A stretch of 36,739 nucleotides of DNA from JAPLYB01 sp964481435 (GTDB taxonomy: Archaea > Nanobdellota > Nanobdellia > Pacearchaeales > UBA284), in the NCBI GenBank assembly GCA_964481435.1, contig CAYZTH010000003.1, positions 1 through 36,739 on the forward strand, read 5' to 3'. The notes below the pieces were generated by a model, which saw only the letters and a list, made by a program, of their open reading frames with translations, was not told the DNA's origin and ran no database searches. Numbering within the stretch: position 1 is the stretch's first letter; each line of letters opens with the position of its first letter. A program made the position numbers and the translations under genes. Positions 1 to 7,587 of this stretch are shown one piece after another.

Positions 1-110
1 AGACGCAATTCATCTGTCAGTTAAAACAGACAGATTTCTTGCTAACCTTTTAAGTTTTATTGCGTATAGAATCAAATAGGTTAATTTTATAAATTTAGTT
101 TTCTTGCATT

Positions 111-138
111 ATTAAAGAGGTTAAATTAAAGAGGTTAA
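111..138 (+). repeat. tandem duplication containing the ribosome binding site
   Basis: A 14-nt unit, attaaagaggttaa, occurs twice back to back (111-124 and 125-138) and abuts the ATG at 140. Each unit contains GAGG, so the first gene has two Shine-Dalgarno cores, one close to the start and one 14 nt further up. This is seen directly; an effect on translation is inference. Confidence 0.7.
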
Positions 139-139
139 A

Positions 140-784
140 ATGTTTTTTGCTATATTGTTTTTACAGAAACTGTTAAATGCACTTTTGCTAATTCTTCAAG
201 AATCAATAAAAATTGTTTCAGAGCCAATTGAAAATCCGAATATGCTCTGGACACTAGTCCCCCTGGTTGTTGGAATGTTTGCCCTAGAAATCTATTTTGG
301 GCACTATAAAAGAGAGAAACTTGGCTGGAATTCTGCCGTAGGCAACTCATTGGTATTATTCTTTGTGGGTATGAATCTTCTTTCTTTCTTATTCTCAAAC
401 AAGCTTTTAATTAGTTCACCCATGGATGGCCTAAACCTAATCGGCTCGGAGATAGATCCAGTTAGGTTTTTAATTGCCATGTTCATCATTCTAGAAGCAG
501 CATTGCTCTTCTTTTTGAATTTTTTTCATCTAATTCCTGAAAAATTCTCTTTTGGAGTCTCTTCGGGATTATTCATGAATTTCTTAGCTTGCATAGGTAT
601 TATCTTGGTATATGGAGATCTCCCGCTAACTTGGATAATCATCCCCGCGGTCCTACTAATCTTTTTCGTTTTATTGCTGCTATTGAATATTTTGGAGCTG
701 ATTGAACCGAAAAGTTGGAGAGATGAAGATCTTATTCAATTAATTGAGACCCCAAAATATGAAAGAAGATCCAATCTAAAATGA
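140..784 (+). CDS. multi-pass membrane protein of unknown function
   Basis: This 214-residue protein is very hydrophobic, with about five membrane helices (roughly 36-52, 66-86, 108-128, 139-157 and 162-185). A hydrophobic or amphipathic N-terminal segment precedes them and a charged cytosolic-looking tail follows (LIEPKSWRDED onward). I recognise no catalytic motif or family. The start is supported by the duplicated GAGG immediately upstream. It lies 83 nt before sppA on the same strand, so a shared envelope role is possible but unproven. Such small helical-bundle proteins are common and mostly uncharacterised in DPANN genomes. Confidence 0.75.
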   Translation: MFFAILFLQKLLNALLLILQESIKIVSEPIENPNMLWTLVPLVVGMFALEIYFGHYKREKLGWNSAVGNSLVLFFVGMNLLSFLFSNKLLISSPMDGLNLIGSEIDPVRFLIAMFIILEAALLFFLNFFHLIPEKFSFGVSSGLFMNFLACIGIILVYGDLPLTWIIIPAVLLIFFVLLLLLNILELIEPKSWRDEDLIQLIETPKYERRSNLK

Positions 785-867
785 ATACCCTCTCCAAAGA
801 CCATTAATCCAAGATAAAAACTTTAAAAACCCCGATACCTTATAGCCCATATAAAAAGAGTGTGAAG

Positions 868-1818
868 ATGAAACAAATCAATAATGAGAAATGTCTTAAA
901 GATCAAGATAGTAAGAAAACAAAAACCATAATCGCGGTATTATCTGTGCTATTGGCGATATTCTTTCTGACAACAGTAATTCTATTGAATCAAAAACCAA
1001 GCACGGCTGGAGCAAATGTTGCTCTGATACATATTGATGGAGAAATCTTATCAGGGACGTCTGGGGGATATCAGCCCGGATATGTATTTTCAGATGATGT
1101 AAATAGTCAGATTGAAGAAATCTCAAAGAATGATAAAATTAAAGCAATTATTTTTGAAATCAATTCTCCTGGCGGTTCAGCGGTTGGCTCTTCAGAGATT
1201 GCCTATGCAGTATACAAAGCAAGAGCCTCTGGAAAGAAAACAGTTGCATTGATAAGAGAATCAGGCGCATCAGGAGCTTACTGGATTGCAAGTGCATGCG
1301 ACCATGTTATTGCTCACCCCATGGCGATAACTGGTTCAGTGGGTGTTTTAGCTTCTTATCTTGAATTCTCTGGACTATTAGACCGGTTTAATATAACCTA
1401 CGAGCAACTTAATGGAGGGATGTATAAAGATACAATGAGTCCCTATAGGGAGCTTGGAGATAAAGAGAGAGCAATTCTTCAGAATAAAGTTAACATGATT
1501 CATTTGCTGTTCCTTAATCAAGTATCCCAGAGTAGAAACCTATCAAGCGATACTATTAAAGAGATTTCTACAGGAATGTTCTACCTTGGTACAGAAGCTA
1601 AAGATCTAGGATTAGTTGATGAACTCGGTATAAAAGAAGATGCGGTAAAATATCTTGAAAAAGAATTAAACACCAAGGTTAAAATCCGGGAATATGGCGG
1701 ACAGAATAGCATCCTTATAAGGCTCTCCGGAGTTCAGAGCCAGGTATCTTTTTGGATAGGTAAAGGCATCGGATCAGCACTACTTCAAAACAAGAATATC
1801 TTGAATATTAAGGCATAA
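868..1818 (+). CDS. sppA: signal peptide peptidase SppA, S49 family
   Basis: Membrane-anchored serine protease that degrades cleaved signal peptides and membrane-embedded fragments. Residues about 20-41 form a single N-terminal anchor and the rest is one S49 domain, as in the short bacterial/archaeal SppA form (about 316 aa) rather than the double-length E. coli form. The nucleophile is the Ser in GASGAYW (residue 135 from the ATG at 868) and the general base is the Lys in GGMYKD (residue 187). Their 52-residue spacing equals that of Bacillus subtilis SppA (S147/K199). The oxyanion-side NSPGGS motif is present near residue 99. An in-frame GTG two codons earlier (862) is an alternative start. 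A TATA-like CTTTAAAAAC lies at 821-830. Confidence 0.93.
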   Translation: MKQINNEKCLKDQDSKKTKTIIAVLSVLLAIFFLTTVILLNQKPSTAGANVALIHIDGEILSGTSGGYQPGYVFSDDVNSQIEEISKNDKIKAIIFEINSPGGSAVGSSEIAYAVYKARASGKKTVALIRESGASGAYWIASACDHVIAHPMAITGSVGVLASYLEFSGLLDRFNITYEQLNGGMYKDTMSPYRELGDKERAILQNKVNMIHLLFLNQVSQSRNLSSDTIKEISTGMFYLGTEAKDLGLVDELGIKEDAVKYLEKELNTKVKIREYGGQNSILIRLSGVQSQVSFWIGKGIGSALLQNKNILNIKA

Positions 1819-1882
1819 TTCTTAATTCTCGCCTTTTTTATTCATTAAAAAAGTTTATTAATCTTGAGTAATCAAGAAATTG

Positions 1883-2314
1883 ATGACATCAAAACTTGGA
1901 AGATTCTTTGAAAAGCTATTTTCTCTTGATAAGTATAAGTATGAAAGAATACGAATTAAGAAAGAAACTATTGTGGATATCATGAATTTTGCACGGACTA
2001 GTTATCCAAATGAATTTATTGCATTTCTTACGGGCAGTGTGAAAGATAAAGTGCTAATAATTGATGGATTAATTTATCAGCCTTTCAGTGCAAACAGGCA
2101 ATCTACTTATATGAGGGCAGTTCTGCCAGCATCTTCTGGCGCAATCGGCTCGGTACATAGTCATCCTTCACCCTACTCTGGACCTTCTTCTATTGATTTG
2201 CAATCTTTCGGCAAGAGGGGTGTAATCCATCTAATAATCAATTATCCCTATAATGTTGAGAATATTAGAGCGTATGATTCTAGAGCAAATGTACTTGAGT
2301 TCGAGATATTTTAG
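1883..2314 (+). CDS. JAMM/MPN-domain metalloprotease-like protein
   Basis: A 143-aa single-domain MPN protein with an intact JAMM zinc site. The motif H-x-H-x7-S-x2-D reads HSHPSPYSGPSSID (His92, His94, Ser102, Asp105 from the ATG), and the upstream catalytic Glu is in NEFIAFLTG (Glu44). In archaea such proteins remove ubiquitin-like modifiers (SAMPs) or act as stand-alone isopeptidases; which applies here is unknown, and I saw no ubiquitin-like gene in the window. I chose ATG 1883 over the preceding TTG because a TATA-like GTTTATTAAT lies about 25 nt upstream, fitting a leaderless message. It converges with map, leaving 4 nt between the stops. Confidence 0.85.
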   Translation: MTSKLGRFFEKLFSLDKYKYERIRIKKETIVDIMNFARTSYPNEFIAFLTGSVKDKVLIIDGLIYQPFSANRQSTYMRAVLPASSGAIGSVHSHPSPYSGPSSIDLQSFGKRGVIHLIINYPYNVENIRAYDSRANVLEFEIF

Positions 2315-2318
2315 AAGT

Positions 2319-3209
2319 TTACTTCGCCAAAACTTCACAGCCATCTTTTGTAACCAAGATTGTTGCTTCTGCTTGTGAGACAGGCATCTTGGTCTTTTCT
2401 ATGAGCTGCATGAAATGATGAAGTGCATTTGCCTTCTCTAGAAGCCTGAGGGCGAAAAGTGATTTTGAACCGAATTTTTTTACAAGCCATCTTGAGGTAA
2501 AGGGAAGCTCTTTGTATTCTTCTTCTATGAAATCAAGAATTTTTCTTGAGTCATTATCCCTGACTAGGTGTTTAACTTCAAATTTATAGATCCCAGAAGG
2601 TTTTCCATCCTGAACCATGCCCTGGCCGGTTGTTGCGAATGGCTCAATTGCTAGAACTTGGCCTTCTTTTAATTTGGTATCTGATTGATTATCATAATTA
2701 GGAATTGTCAGACCTGCATGAAGCATGTATTGCTTTAGTTCGTGGCCCGAGAGGTTTACGATTGGTGCATAGCCATAGGAAGAGATTGTTTTTTGAATGA
2801 CTTTCCCTATTTCACGAATTTCAATACCCGGCTTAATAATTCTTAGAGCTTCATCAAGTGCTTTTTGGCTCGCCTCAATTAGTTTCTTATGTTCTTTGGT
2901 TTCTGTTAGGTCAATTGAACATGCTAAATCAGATATATATCCATCAACCGAGATTCCTAAATCTACTTTTAACAAGCCATGAGCAAGGTCTTCATCATTT
3001 GATAGGGGAGAACTATGGGCGGCAATTTCATTTATTGATAGATTGATTGGGAAAGCAAATTTAGCTCCTTTTTTCTCAACAAAGGCCTCTACTTTCTCTG
3101 CTATCTCAAGAAGTTTCATTCCAGGCTTTATGATTGATTTTGCATACTCCATTGCTTCTGAACCTATCTTTCCTGCTTTTCTCCACTTTTCTAGTTCTTC
3201 GGGTTTCAT
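2319..3209 (-). CDS. map: type II methionine aminopeptidase
   Basis: Removes the initiator methionine from nascent proteins. At 296 aa it has the usual archaeal type II length, without the eukaryotic N-terminal extension. The five metal ligands of the pita-bread fold are visible: Asp83 (KVDLG), Asp94 (ISDLA), His156 (LSGHEL), Glu189 (AIEPF) and Glu292 (DGCEVL). His65 (IAAHSS) is the expected substrate-binding histidine. The helical insertion after residue ~200 (SGIYKFEV to FTSRWL) is typical of type II. It lies 40 nt downstream of the arginase-like gene on the same strand, probably co-transcribed. Confidence 0.95.
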   Translation of the reverse strand: MKPEELEKWRKAGKIGSEAMEYAKSIIKPGMKLLEIAEKVEAFVEKKGAKFAFPINLSINEIAAHSSPLSNDEDLAHGLLKVDLGISVDGYISDLACSIDLTETKEHKKLIEASQKALDEALRIIKPGIEIREIGKVIQKTISSYGYAPIVNLSGHELKQYMLHAGLTIPNYDNQSDTKLKEGQVLAIEPFATTGQGMVQDGKPSGIYKFEVKHLVRDNDSRKILDFIEEEYKELPFTSRWLVKKFGSKSLFALRLLEKANALHHFMQLIEKTKMPVSQAEATILVTKDGCEVLAK

Positions 3210-3249
3210 TTTATTCTTTTTATTAGAAGATTTGTTTATTTATAAAACA

Positions 3250-4113
3250 TTAGGCTGCTAAGATTCCTTCTAAAGATTGATAAATTCTCGCAAATGTCTG
3301 AAGAGACATTTTGTTTACACCTTTTCTGCTTAGACCACAAATATCTGCACCAATAATAGGAAATTTTGATGCAACCTTTTCTATGGTCTCTATTAAAAAT
3401 TCCGGAGTAGTCCCATCTTCTACAGGATAATCGGTTTGAATATATCTCCTTCCTAAGCAATCTAAATCTATTGAAAGGTATAATCCTTTGACACCCCTAG
3501 CACTCCGACCGTTTAGTGTAGCCAGAATTGTGGGAGCAAGTTGCGAATCTCGGTCTATGGGGGCCTCATAGGGTTCGAGTATGTGTCTTGAATGACCCAT
3601 AACTCTCCCATGATCTTCATCTGGATAAATGACAATATGAAATTTAGGAATATCTCTTAATGCCTGGGCCCAGAATTCTCCTCCCCATAATTTTCTAGGT
3701 TTTGCATTTTGTTCTTTTGGCTCAACTGGGCTACCAACCCCATCACTATGTGCATCAAAAACTAAAACTCCGAATGGTCCCCTATAGGATTCTGCAACTC
3801 TTTTTAAAAGACCATAAGTGAGATGATGATTGAGACCAGAATTATTTAGGAAAAGTGGTTTTTTTGACGGATCATATTTAAAATTTCCTAATTCAGCTAA
3901 AAGCTCATCTTCTGTGACATGGCAAAAAAGCTCATCGTCTGCAATTGAACCAGTAAGACTTCTCCGGTCATTTATTGTCTTCAGTTGTATTGGAATACTA
4001 TCTTTTGGGCATAATAGTCCTTCTCTAGATAGGTGCCTTAAGGCTTGAGATAAACCTAAACTTCGTCTTCCAGGTGCATTCTTAACAACATAGACTTGAA
4101 CTCCCCTTGCCAT
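3250..4113 (-). CDS. arginase/agmatinase-fold (ureohydrolase) family protein, divergent
   Basis: 287-aa protein with the manganese-binding signature of ureohydrolases: FDAHSDG (Asp120, His122, Asp124) and LSIDLDC (Asp216, Asp218). A degenerate first motif SGLNHHLT probably supplies His96 where GGDHS is usual. DGTTPEF (233-239) matches the conserved GT-x-x-PE segment. Known members hydrolyse guanidino groups of arginine, agmatine, guanidinobutyrate or formiminoglutamate. The usual D-P after the SIDLD motif is replaced by GRRY and the final E-x-N-P segment is not recognisable, so the substrate cannot be named. No other polyamine or arginine-catabolism gene is in the window. It is the first gene of a probable two-gene unit with map. 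Confidence 0.8.
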   Translation of the reverse strand: MARGVQVYVVKNAPGRRSLGLSQALRHLSREGLLCPKDSIPIQLKTINDRRSLTGSIADDELFCHVTEDELLAELGNFKYDPSKKPLFLNNSGLNHHLTYGLLKRVAESYRGPFGVLVFDAHSDGVGSPVEPKEQNAKPRKLWGGEFWAQALRDIPKFHIVIYPDEDHGRVMGHSRHILEPYEAPIDRDSQLAPTILATLNGRSARGVKGLYLSIDLDCLGRRYIQTDYPVEDGTTPEFLIETIEKVASKFPIIGADICGLSRKGVNKMSLQTFARIYQSLEGILAA

Positions 4114-4183
4114 TCCGGCAATAGTATAAACTATTTATAAAATTATGTAAGAAGCTTTATATATTATAATTTGAATAATTAAT

Positions 4184-4801
4184 ATGGTTCCTTTATGGTT
4201 TGTCATATTTTATCCTGTCGCTGTTGCAATATTCCTTTTTATGTTATTCTTTTCCATAAGCCGTTATAAAAAGTATTCGATATTCACCAGGATTGTAAGT
4301 GATTTGGGGAGAAAAAATACCCTAAGCTGCAAAATCTATAATAGGGCCATAGTATTTTACTCAATAATAAATTTGGCCATAATCTATTTTTTATTTGTCT
4401 ACTTCAATCAACACTTTGCATTTAACATTTATAGCCTGATTGGCCTGATTTTCTTCGCCATTTCCAGTATTTTTGGTATTATACTCGGATTTGTTCCAGA
4501 AGAAGACGGTAAGAAGGGTGATAAACACGATCTTCTTGCGGGAATCATGTTCTTTGAGTACATGCTTGGATCACTGATGTTAGTTTATCCTTTCATAATA
4601 TCAAAGCTATTCTGGATTATGCCCTTTACTCTTCTCAGCCTAGTTATGTTTATATTTTTCTTTATTGCATCTTTGAAATCTTGGCCCTATGTTCTAAGTA
4701 ATGTGAGAAATCCGATTATAAAAAACATCTGCTTTTGGGAGTGGATGTTTGTTATCTATATGATTCTCTGGTTATTTTTAGTTTATCTTGTTATGATTTA
4801 G
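4184..4801 (+). CDS. six-helix membrane protein, DUF998-like, paralogue 1
   Basis: 205-aa protein with about six membrane helices and short loops. The segment VSDLGRKNTLSCKIYN after the first helix resembles the S-x-LG...FN signature of DUF998 proteins (family known, function not). A charged loop near residues 107-115 carries EEDGKKGDKHD. It is paralogous to the next gene: both share R-x-VS-x-LG, K-I-[FY]-N, an H-D-x-LA loop, YP-hh-ISK and a late FW-[EQ]-WM. A TATA-like CTTTATATATTA about 26 nt before the ATG suggests leaderless transcription. Its stop codon overlaps the Shine-Dalgarno of the next gene. Confidence 0.75.
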   Translation: MVPLWFVIFYPVAVAIFLFMLFFSISRYKKYSIFTRIVSDLGRKNTLSCKIYNRAIVFYSIINLAIIYFLFVYFNQHFAFNIYSLIGLIFFAISSIFGIILGFVPEEDGKKGDKHDLLAGIMFFEYMLGSLMLVYPFIISKLFWIMPFTLLSLVMFIFFFIASLKSWPYVLSNVRNPIIKNICFWEWMFVIYMILWLFLVYLVMI

Positions 4802-4817
4802 GAGGTCATGAATAAAA

Positions 4818-5429
4818 ATGTTAATTCCAACTTGGTTCGCGATTGTTTATCTAGTGACCATACTTTCATTTATTGTCTTGATGTATATTGCTAGTGGTGA
4901 TTTTTCTAAAAGGCCATTTTTTAGGAGAACAGTGAGTAGCTTAGGAGAAAAAGGAAGATTGGGCAATAAGATCTTCAATCCAATCTTGAGTTTTATGGGC
5001 GTGCTTAATATGCTTATGGCTTATTTTTTATACACTAATCTACCTAAAAATATACTGACTTTTCTTGGCGCAGGATTTCTTTTTATAGGGTGCATTGCAA
5101 ATATATTCATTGGAGTTCTCTATAAGGGAAGAAAATTGCACGACACTCTTGCAGTTATTGTCTTTGGAGGATACTTGGTAAGTAGTCTTTTCTTAGCCTA
5201 TCCTCTTGTAATATCTAAAATGATTCCTAATTGGATAATGGTTGTATTCGACTTCTTCCTTCTTATAACAGTTATCTTTGTAATAGGATCTATGAAATAC
5301 AAAGACCCGGTATGGTATGATCTGCCTAAAAAGCCACTAAGAAAGAACTTTCCATTCTGGCAGTGGATGATATTTATAGCTGCTTTCTTATGGCTGGCTA
5401 TCTTGTTCCTTATTCTTTTCTTAGCTTAA
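4818..5429 (+). CDS. six-helix membrane protein, DUF998-like, paralogue 2
   Basis: 203-aa protein with the same topology and motifs as the preceding gene (VSSLGEKGRLGNKIFN, LHDTLA, YPLVISK, FWQWM), so the pair arose by tandem duplication. A strong Shine-Dalgarno, aGGAGGT at 4799-4806, begins inside the stop of the upstream gene and sits 11 nt before this ATG, showing coupled translation from one mRNA. An earlier out-of-frame ATG at 4808 is not used. Coexpression of two diverged copies hints at a heteromeric membrane complex, which is inference. Function unknown. Confidence 0.75.
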   Translation: MLIPTWFAIVYLVTILSFIVLMYIASGDFSKRPFFRRTVSSLGEKGRLGNKIFNPILSFMGVLNMLMAYFLYTNLPKNILTFLGAGFLFIGCIANIFIGVLYKGRKLHDTLAVIVFGGYLVSSLFLAYPLVISKMIPNWIMVVFDFFLLITVIFVIGSMKYKDPVWYDLPKKPLRKNFPFWQWMIFIAAFLWLAILFLILFLA

Positions 5430-5454
5430 CCAATCAATATCCCTCTTGAATAAC

Positions 5455-5961
5455 CTAAAAATGCTTTATTCTTCTTTCCTTTGGAACAAAGTTCAGAATT
5501 TTCTCTTGGGTGAGCTTGCCACAGCCGATTATCTCGTTTTTGTATTTTAATAGAATAAAAGGATAAGAAAAGTTCATCTCTTGAATTATATCCTTCATTC
5601 CAGAGGTATCTACATCCTGGCCTGAAATCCAGGTTCTCATCTGTTCTTCATTCAGGTCAAGGACATTCTTCTTTGCTTCCTTAAATATGAATGATGAATC
5701 AAAGCTCAACCTGAAGTCTTGATTTTTCTCATTTTCTTTATCACTTTTCTTTACAAAAGCAAAATATAATCCGATTGTCTCGATTCTTATTGTATTCATC
5801 AAGATCATTAGCTCGCGCTCTGACAAATCACCTGAAAAAATCCTTAATCTCTCTCTTGATGGCTGAATAAATTGAGATCTTGGAAATTTTGTTCCATATG
5901 TCTCACTGAGAAAATCATCAATCTTCTCTTTTTCTCTTTTAGATAGTATTTCAATTTTCAT
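5455..5961 (-). CDS. PUA-domain protein, Nip7/NSUN-partner-like
   Basis: 168-aa protein. The C-terminal part (about 120-168, YPFILLKYKNEIIGCGKLTQ... NFVPKERRI) matches the PUA-like fold found in Nip7 and at the C-terminus of some RsmF/NSUN methyltransferases, which binds structured RNA. The N-terminal half (KFPRSQF... LRIFSGDL... IETIGLYFAFV) matches the pre-PUA region of the same group. It is the last gene of the operon with the m5C methyltransferase, which itself lacks a PUA domain, so it probably supplies RNA binding in trans. Its ATG overlaps the stop of the 93-aa gene (ATGA). The exact RNA target is unknown. Confidence 0.75.
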   Translation of the reverse strand: MKIEILSKREKEKIDDFLSETYGTKFPRSQFIQPSRERLRIFSGDLSERELMILMNTIRIETIGLYFAFVKKSDKENEKNQDFRLSFDSSFIFKEAKKNVLDLNEEQMRTWISGQDVDTSGMKDIIQEMNFSYPFILLKYKNEIIGCGKLTQEKILNFVPKERRIKHF

Positions 5962-6239
5962 CTTTTTCTCCTGTTCCCTTTAGCTGCAAATTCCCTATCA
6001 TAGTGCCGACTATGTATGCAACCCACATATACCTCTTGACCCTCTTCCACCCTAAAAAGATCTCTTCTCCTTATTGCCGGATAGAGAGTTTCACGACCCC
6101 TGGTCTGATGAAATAAGCATTCTCTTGCAGATTGCTCCGAGGTAAAAGAATCATCATATTGAAAAGAACGGAATTTACCTGTTTTCGTTGACCATGACTC
6201 AATTGTCCTGACAATGTATCTTACTTCGTTTGAATTCAT
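5958..6239 (-). CDS. small conserved-looking orphan in RNA-modification operon
   Basis: 93-aa basic, soluble protein with no family I recognise. It is rich in Arg and aromatics (FHQTRGRETLYPAIRRRD, YVGCIHSRHYDREF) and ends in a basic GNRRKR tail, consistent with RNA binding. It is very likely a real gene: it begins 11 nt after the methyltransferase stop and its own stop overlaps the next start by 4 nt (ATGA). Location implies a role with the NSUN methyltransferase or the PUA protein, but nothing in the sequence proves this. Confidence 0.7.
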   Translation of the reverse strand: MNSNEVRYIVRTIESWSTKTGKFRSFQYDDSFTSEQSARECLFHQTRGRETLYPAIRRRDLFRVEEGQEVYVGCIHSRHYDREFAAKGNRRKR

Positions 6240-6250
6240 TTTATTTTTGT

Positions 6251-7195
6251 TTATAATTTTCTTAATTTTGCCACAAAAAATCCTTCGGTATCGTTATCCT
6301 GTGGAAAAACTCGCTTGCATTTAGTTAGATCTGGAGAAAATTCTTTATCTTGCCAAGTTTTTAAGCCTTTTCTTGTTTTTAGGGGTAAATCAAATTCCTC
6401 AAGCCCGACATTTAACTTTTCTAGTGCAAATTGAATAACTTTTTCATCTTCTTCTGGTTCGAATGTGCAGGTGGAGTACACCAATATCCCATTTGGCTTT
6501 AGACATTTTAATGCACTGGCAACAAGTTTTTTTTGTAGGGCCGAAATCCCCCGAATCATGTCTGGATTGTACATTGTCCATACTTTTGGGTCACTTCTAA
6601 TTATTCCCTCTCCGGAGCAAGGAGCATCAACAAGTACTTTATCAAATAAAATTTTTCTTGATGCCAAATCTTCACATAATCTTACTCCGTCCATTCTTGA
6701 AATTACGACATTCATGCAGCCGCATCTCTCAAGATTTGAACTTAGGGCCCTTATCCGGTCTATCTTGACATCATTCGCAAGCAGAAAGCCAGTATTTTTC
6801 ATCATCATAGCCATCTGTGTTGTCTTTGAACCAGGAGAGGCACATAGATCTAGAACTGATTCGTGTTCTTGAGGATCTAGAGCAAGTGCAGACATCATGC
6901 TTGAGAGTTCCTGAACATAATACAGGCCGGTCTGATGCTCAATAGATCTTCCTAACTCGCCAGGACCTAGTTTTGATTCGATGACAAACGCTTCTGGAAA
7001 ACCCGGTACTTGAGAAATTTTCCAACCTCGGTCTTCAAGCCTTTTTTTTAGAGCTTGCGGAGATATTTTTAGAGTGTTACATCTGATTATTATCCTGGTT
7101 TGTTTCTTGCAGAATTCAAAAAATGCTTTCATATCTTCAGAATCGGGCAAGAGCTTGTTCAGATACTCTTGAAATGCGGGTTTAATCTCGTACAT
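6251..7195 (-). CDS. NOL1/NOP2/Sun (NSUN) family RNA m5C methyltransferase
   Basis: Transfers a methyl group from SAM to C5 of cytosine in tRNA or rRNA. 314 aa. An N-terminal ferredoxin-like region (RCNTLKIS, about 38-45) precedes the Rossmann methyltransferase. Motif I is VLDLCASPGSKT (114-125), motif IV is VDAPCSGEG with Cys193, and motif VI is YSTCTFEPEE with the nucleophile Cys243. The C-terminal segment VFPQDNDTEGFFVAKL is typical of the family. Whether it modifies tRNA (Trm4-like) or rRNA cannot be read from sequence. It lacks a fused PUA domain, probably provided by the protein encoded two genes downstream. The four-gene operon runs 7429 to 5455 with gaps of 12 nt, 11 nt and a 4-nt overlap. 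Confidence 0.93.
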   Translation of the reverse strand: MYEIKPAFQEYLNKLLPDSEDMKAFFEFCKKQTRIIIRCNTLKISPQALKKRLEDRGWKISQVPGFPEAFVIESKLGPGELGRSIEHQTGLYYVQELSSMMSALALDPQEHESVLDLCASPGSKTTQMAMMMKNTGFLLANDVKIDRIRALSSNLERCGCMNVVISRMDGVRLCEDLASRKILFDKVLVDAPCSGEGIIRSDPKVWTMYNPDMIRGISALQKKLVASALKCLKPNGILVYSTCTFEPEEDEKVIQFALEKLNVGLEEFDLPLKTRKGLKTWQDKEFSPDLTKCKRVFPQDNDTEGFFVAKLRKL

Positions 7196-7207
7196 TTTAT
7201 ACTCGGT

Positions 7208-7429
7208 TTATTTTTTATTTAAGGGTTTTACTTTCTTTAATTCCTCTGTACTTACTTCTGGAAATACATGACTTGAAAAGCCGCACGAGCGACATTTGTA
7301 TACTGTAGGAAGACCGAAGGCAAAGGTATACTGCTTTGTAACATTCAGTATCTCAATATCTAAAGAGCCACATTTGGGGCATATCCTCACATATTTTGGC
7401 TTCCCTGGCTTTTGTTCTTTGATTTTCAT
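7208..7429 (-). CDS. small zinc-ribbon protein
   Basis: 73-aa protein with two CxxC knuckles: CPKCG (Cys17, Cys20) and CRSCG (Cys46, Cys49). They are separated by 25 residues of beta-prone sequence, a classical zinc ribbon with short basic flanks. It is the first gene of the m5C methyltransferase operon and ends 12 nt before that gene's ATG. A nucleic-acid or protein-docking role in RNA modification is the simplest inference; the molecular function is unknown. Confidence 0.75.
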   Translation of the reverse strand: MKIKEQKPGKPKYVRICPKCGSLDIEILNVTKQYTFAFGLPTVYKCRSCGFSSHVFPEVSTEELKKVKPLNKK

Positions 7430-7510
7430 ACACTAAAAATGTGAAAGGGGTTTAAGAATTTATTTCTTGGGCTTTATTGGGGGGTATAGTGGAATTATCT
7501 CCCTTTTAGG

Positions 7511-7524
7511 TAGTATTTATACTA
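7511..7524. promoter_or_regulatory. inverted repeat upstream of prolyl oligopeptidase gene
   Basis: TAGTAT-TT-ATACTA is a perfect inverted repeat of two 6-bp arms. It sits about 30 bp upstream of the TATA-like TTTATAAAT (7551-7559) that probably drives the oligopeptidase gene (ATG 7588). It also lies upstream of the divergent zinc-ribbon operon. It is a plausible operator, but short AT-rich palindromes arise by chance. Confidence 0.35.
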
Positions 7525-7587
7525 ACTATCTAGTAGTGAAAATAATAAGGTTTATAAATGATTTTTGCCTTATAATTTACTTATAAA

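Noticed and set aside
13..30. TCTGT...ACAGA hairpin followed by T-rich sequence as a terminator
   Set aside because: Only 5-bp arms and no strong T-run; archaeal termination does not need a hairpin, so I cannot support it.
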